Positions 60,405 to 64,000 of a stretch of DNA of 64,000 nucleotides are shown here, one piece after another; position 1 is the stretch's first letter; the number at the start of each line of letters is the position of its first letter. The notes under the pieces were generated by a model. The model saw nothing but the letters and a program-made list of their open reading frames with translations, made no database searches and was not told where the DNA came from. Location: assembly GCA_946406115.1 (NCBI GenBank), contig OX291551.1, positions 1,550,001-1,614,000 of the forward strand. The letters are read 5' to 3'. Made by a program: the position numbers and the translations under genes. The stretch comes from Apoda limacodes (taxonomy: Eukaryota; Arthropoda; Insecta; Lepidoptera; Limacodidae).

Positions 60405-61945
60405 AACCAGCGGGGATTTTTGCAAAACTTTCAACCACTTTATCATTAAAATTACTTAGGTTTTTATTTGTTATAGCTCTGTGTACACTCATCGAGGCCA
60501 GACTATTAAGGCGATCTTCTGCCATGGTGGTTCTTAGCCATGTTTTTAGCCTTCTGAGGCTGCTTAAGGATTGCAGTAGCTTCCTTTATAATTTCGTCTG
60601 TCACTTTTTCCTGATTTTCACGGTCGTTTTTAATTAAAAGTAAAATCATTTTAACGTGTTCCGAGGGTTTGACCAAGTCCAAAGTTACCGATTGGAGTTC
60701 GTTAACAACGGGTTCCATGAAAGCCGAGTATTTGGCTACCAACATAATCCCGAGAATGAAAGAAATTCTGGAAGTAGCCGCATCCAGTTGGAGGGCACTT
60801 TTCCGAGTTGCACTATTTCCTTCCTGAGATAATGTTTGTAAGGCTTCCAGAATTACTGGAAGATTTTCTTTAAAAACTCTGATGGTTTTGTGTTTCTCAC
60901 TCCATCTTGTCTCGTAAAGTCTGGAAATATTAGGTATCAACTTCCTCCTCAAAGTTAGTAAGTTTATATATCTTTGGTGGTTCCCATGGCATTTCTAATT
61001 TCAGAATGTGAATTTAGATCATTGATAAATAGATTCAGTATGTGGGACGAGCAATGCAAGGAGAGGGCTTTGGTGTACTTTTTGCGTAAGATCGCTTGTA
61101 CCCCTCCGTCTTTTCCTGACATCGTTGAACAACCATCAAACCGAAACCAACGCATTTATTTATATTCAGATCTTCTTTTGTCAAAAACTCATCTATGCTA
61201 CGTGCGTCCAAATCTTTTAGCTCAATGAATCCGACAAACATTTCTTGGACTTCCTGTGTTTCTTCATCAAATATTGCATCCCTATCGATAGTTGTTCAGT
61301 CCCAGAAATATCAGCTGTTTCGTCTGCTAGGACACTATATACTGCTGCTTCTTTGACTTTTTTCATAATATCAGCCTTAATAACGCTTCCACAAATGTGT
61401 TTCTTTAAAATCAAATCTCCAGCATCAATTCGCAGCCTGTATAAATCCTCGAGAATACCTTCGCCATAATGTTGACCTCTCAGTGCTAAGTCGTGTGACC
61501 CGCAAAACGTAATGCAGGAAATAATAGATTTTATAATTTTGCGATTTTCTTCAATAATTCCCTAGAAATATTTGTGTAGTTGCAAATCGACAGGCACACC
61601 TTGAGAAAACATTTAGCAGCTTTCAGTGCCTCCTTATGGAAGTTGGTTTCAATGTGCTTTTTGCTCTGCTCGTGAATATCTTTGAACTTACAAACGACCT
61701 TTTATAGTAAATGATCCCACTATGCATCTAAATGAATTTGGATTTGGTGGGAACACCGTACAATATTTACAAAATGCTCCTTTTTAGTGCCTGGAATATA
61801 CCAACCATGGAGAGTATGTTTCCAACCAAGAATAATTAAATTTTTCTTTAAATGTTTTGCATCTTCCGCAAAGTTATAGGTCGTGGAAGGGGACCAACAG
61901 TTTTCAATTAATTCCTTCTTCTTTTCAGTTGATAACATGTGTGCC

Positions 61946-61947
<2 letters not shown>
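60405..61947 (-). pseudogene. hAT transposase (DUF4371/P52rIPK-like), decayed
   Basis: From 61947 the minus strand reads CWSPSTTYNFAEDAKHLKKN. A frame-broken middle then has VYSVLADETADISGTEQLSI (first catalytic Asp of the RNase H-like fold), FIELKDLDARSIDEFL, RFDGCSTMSGKDGGVQAIL (second), and CSSHILNLFINDL. It continues through RLYETRWSEKHKTIRVF to KATAILKQPQK-like text. The C-terminal dimerisation helix LRTTMAEDRLNSLASMSVHR lies at 60430-60545, but the insertion-domain-to-dimerisation region before it is largely deleted. It has at least four frame breaks. The N-terminal TTF-type zinc finger and upstream end are cut by the poly(A) end of LINE A copy 3. No terminal inverted repeats were found. 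Confidence 0.8.
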
Positions 61948-61980
<33 letters not shown>

Positions 61981-64000
61981 CTGAGCTGACTATGCAGTTG
62001 GCTGTTGCAGCCATTACTGCTTCACCGGACTTTTGGGGCGAGACTCTGAAGGAGCCTCAGCCCATATAGCGCCCAACGCTCAAGGGCTTCCCGCGGGGGA
62101 AGCCTCGGCTTGGGTTGTCGCTCTCGGGGGCGTCCCTTCGACCGGCGTGAGTCTCGAACCCGAAGGTGAGTCACCGCCAGGAGGGGAGTTCCCCGTTACG
62201 CGGGTGCGGTTGCGATTGAGTGGGGGCGAGAAGCGCCCCGGCACTCTTTGATACCTAGTGTATCCTTGTGGGCGCCGACGAACCCGGGGACGTCGGCGTC
62301 GTGTTTGGAGGGAGGCCCTATTCGGGGAGGTCGTAGAGACTAATCTCGCTATCCGGACAGCGAGATCGTCATCTGGGGACGTTAGTACGTGCCGAGGCCG
62401 CCTAACAATAGTTTTACGACCGTGACCGGGTCGATCGGGGGGACGATACGTTGTGGATTGCACAATTAAACGATTCGGATGATTTTGCGTACGCTCGAAA
62501 AAGCGGACTGCCAATTCTTTAAAATATTGGGGAATCGTGGGAAGTTCGAAGTCTCTGTGTAGGTCCGCATTGCGAACGTACCAAGAGGCTCCAGTGGCCG
62601 CTCTGAGAAAGCGGTTTTGGAGGGTCTGGAGTTTGTGGAGATTGCGCTTGGACAGCGCAAAGACTACGCTAGCATAAGCTAGTATGGGGCGGATACAAGT
62701 TGTGTAAAGATTTAGCTTATTTCTAAGCGACATCTTACTATACTTGCCTATCATGGGATAGAGACGGCCGAGGACAAAAGCGGCTCGGTCTCTGACTATT
62801 TTGGTGTGAGCTTGGAAGTTCAAACGACTATCCATGGTCACACCGAGATATTTGTTCTTATTTTGCCAGGGAATGGCACGACCGAAAAGAGAAGGGGGAG
62901 AAGGCCGCGGAGGGCGGCCTAGGGTAAAAAGAACGGCAGAGCTTTTGTCGGGATTCACCTCGATTCTCCATTTCCGAAACCACTCGCCTAGGGCGGTGAT
63001 AGCGGGTTGGAGTCTCTCAGTGATTCGACTCACTTGCCTATCTGTGGTATAGATAGCGGTATCGTCCGCAAAGAGGGCTAGGTTGGTACCTATCGTTTTA
63101 GGGATGTCGTTAGTGTACAGAAGGTACAAGATGGGGGCGAGCACGGACCCTTGCGGGACTCCTGCTTCTATGGGACGGGGGGAAGAGAGAGTGCCTTCGA
63201 CTTTGTAGCGAAAGCTACGATTCGACAAATAGTCTCGTATGATGAGCACGAGACGATCTGGCAACTGAAAGTTGTACAGTTTAAAAATTAAACCATTGTG
63301 CCAGACTTTGTCGAAAGCTTTCGCTACATCGAAGAAGACAGCGCCCGTGTGACGGGTCTTACCTAACGCTGGCTGAAAGCCAGTGAGAATATGTTCCGTT
63401 ATGCGGAGGACTTGATGGACGCATGAGTGTTTGGCACGGAAGCCGAACTGCTCGTCTATTAAAATGCCTCTGGAGACTATAGCGTTCCGTAGGCGGGCGA
63501 GAAGGAGGCGTTCATAGAGTTTACCAAGGGCCTTTAGTAAACTTATGGGGCGATAGGAGGATGGCTCGGTACGAGCTTTACCTGGCTTATGGATGCCTAT
63601 AACAATTGCATCTTTCCATTGAGATGGAATGGATCAAAGGGCTGTGTGCTTAAGGCACATTGGGCTTGGAGGCTAGACGCTAGGCAATCCGCTTTTTCGT
63701 CGTCATTGAACGCGGGAACGTTGTTGGGACGAGATAACGGAGGGAGAGAGTTTTCGGTTTCGGACTTTAGAGCTCTGGCTAAGTGCCAATAAGCTTGGTG
63801 AGAAGGAGAAATGTTCTCCATAAGATCACCGAAACGTTGGGCGCGAAGCTCAGCTACAGCGGTTCTTACACGGCGGTGTAAGTCGTTGAAGCGAGCTTTA
63901 TTATCGATAGTGGGAGCGCGATCGCGAGCGCGGCGGGCCGCGTTACGCTCAGTCATTAGCGACCTGATGTGCTGAGGCAGGATTAGGTGGTGATAATCAC
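61948..64000 (-). mobile_element. Jockey-type LINE family A, copy 3 (runs off the window)
   Basis: A minus-strand copy with a long poly(A) tail (T-run 61949-61980), next to the hAT remnant. The 3' UTR and RT are nearly identical to copy 1 at 25691-28127 but in opposite orientation. An internal deletion of about 230 bp occurs at about 63625 (ACTTTGATCC-like text joined to CATCTCAATGG). It continues past 64000, so its 5' extent is unknown. Confidence 0.9.
62080..63956 (-). pseudogene. LINE A ORF2, RT, with internal deletion
   Basis: The frame from 62080 is open upstream to about 63625 and includes GKLYERLLLARLRN, FGFRAKHS, FFDVAKAFDKVWHN, AGVPQGSVLAP, LALFADDTAIYTTD and the Arg/Pro-rich C-terminus. 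The codon that is TAG in copy 1 is CAG here. At about 63625 a deletion removes roughly 230 bp (the end of the linker and the first RT motif SPGADGIS) and shifts the frame; the linker part 63956-63630 reads MTERNAARRARDRAPTI. RT is therefore incomplete in this copy. Confidence 0.87.

Noticed and set aside
1..64000. A novel multi-gene functional system such as a defence island or biosynthetic cluster
   Set aside because: Nearly all protein-coding signal belongs to retrotransposon and transposon families; host genes are one DTL fragment and one unknown ORF, with no clustered related genes.

Overview
The window is nuclear DNA from an arthropod, almost certainly a lepidopteran. It is AT-rich and intron-bearing, with interspersed repeats typical of moths and butterflies and GC-rich Jockey-type LINEs standing out from the AT-rich background. 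There are no operons, bacterial genes, CRISPR arrays, phage modules or canonical tRNA/rRNA genes. It is a transposon mosaic around very little host coding sequence. The host parts I can support are two neighbouring exons of a denticleless/CDT2 (DTL) homologue on the minus strand (9014-9210, then 3416-3521) and one uncharacterised 493-codon intronless ORF on the plus strand (29699-31180).

Layout. 0-9.2 kb: LINE remnants, then the DTL exons. The 5.5-kb intron between them holds a Copia deletion derivative (4894-7123), a roughly 140-bp tandem repeat (7195-7812) and a foldback element (8278-8928). 9.8-15.2 kb: a 3' part of an errantivirus-like gypsy element with env (minus strand) and a second gypsy scrap. 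15.7-19.1 kb: an intron-containing P-element/THAP9-like transposase remnant, split by a solo LTR with a 5-bp target duplication, followed by a MADF-domain remnant with a stop codon. 19.4-25.1 kb and 38.0-43.8 kb: two almost identical full-length I-type LINEs in the same orientation, each with open ORF1 and ORF2 and its own 12-bp target duplication. 25.7-28.1 kb: 5'-truncated Jockey-type LINE (family A). 28-38 kb: the 493-aa gene among MITEs, a lepidopteran dispersed repeat and an R4-like RT scrap. 44-49.4 kb: a four-member nest (CR1-like LINE, split by a mag-like gypsy element, itself hit by a MITE in its 5' LTR and an RTE tail in its integrase). 50.7-59.5 kb: two diverged inverted repeat arms flanking a rearranged family-A LINE, which carries a T-tailed insert and a truncated LINE of another family (B). 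59.6-61.9 kb: decayed hAT transposase. 61.95-64 kb: a third family-A LINE, inverted relative to the first.

How the parts relate. The elements are mostly independent parasites. The autonomous-looking ones are the two I-type LINEs (protein 1 for RNA binding; protein 2 with endonuclease, reverse transcriptase and RNase H). The others are broken by stops, frameshifts, internal deletions or nested insertions. I did not find an undescribed functional system. The best leads are the twin I LINEs with an RNase H active-site difference and a shared odd endonuclease motif, the precise nesting events that give a relative insertion order, the A/B tandem repeat, and the unknown 493-aa protein. All family calls come from reading the sequence; no database search was run.
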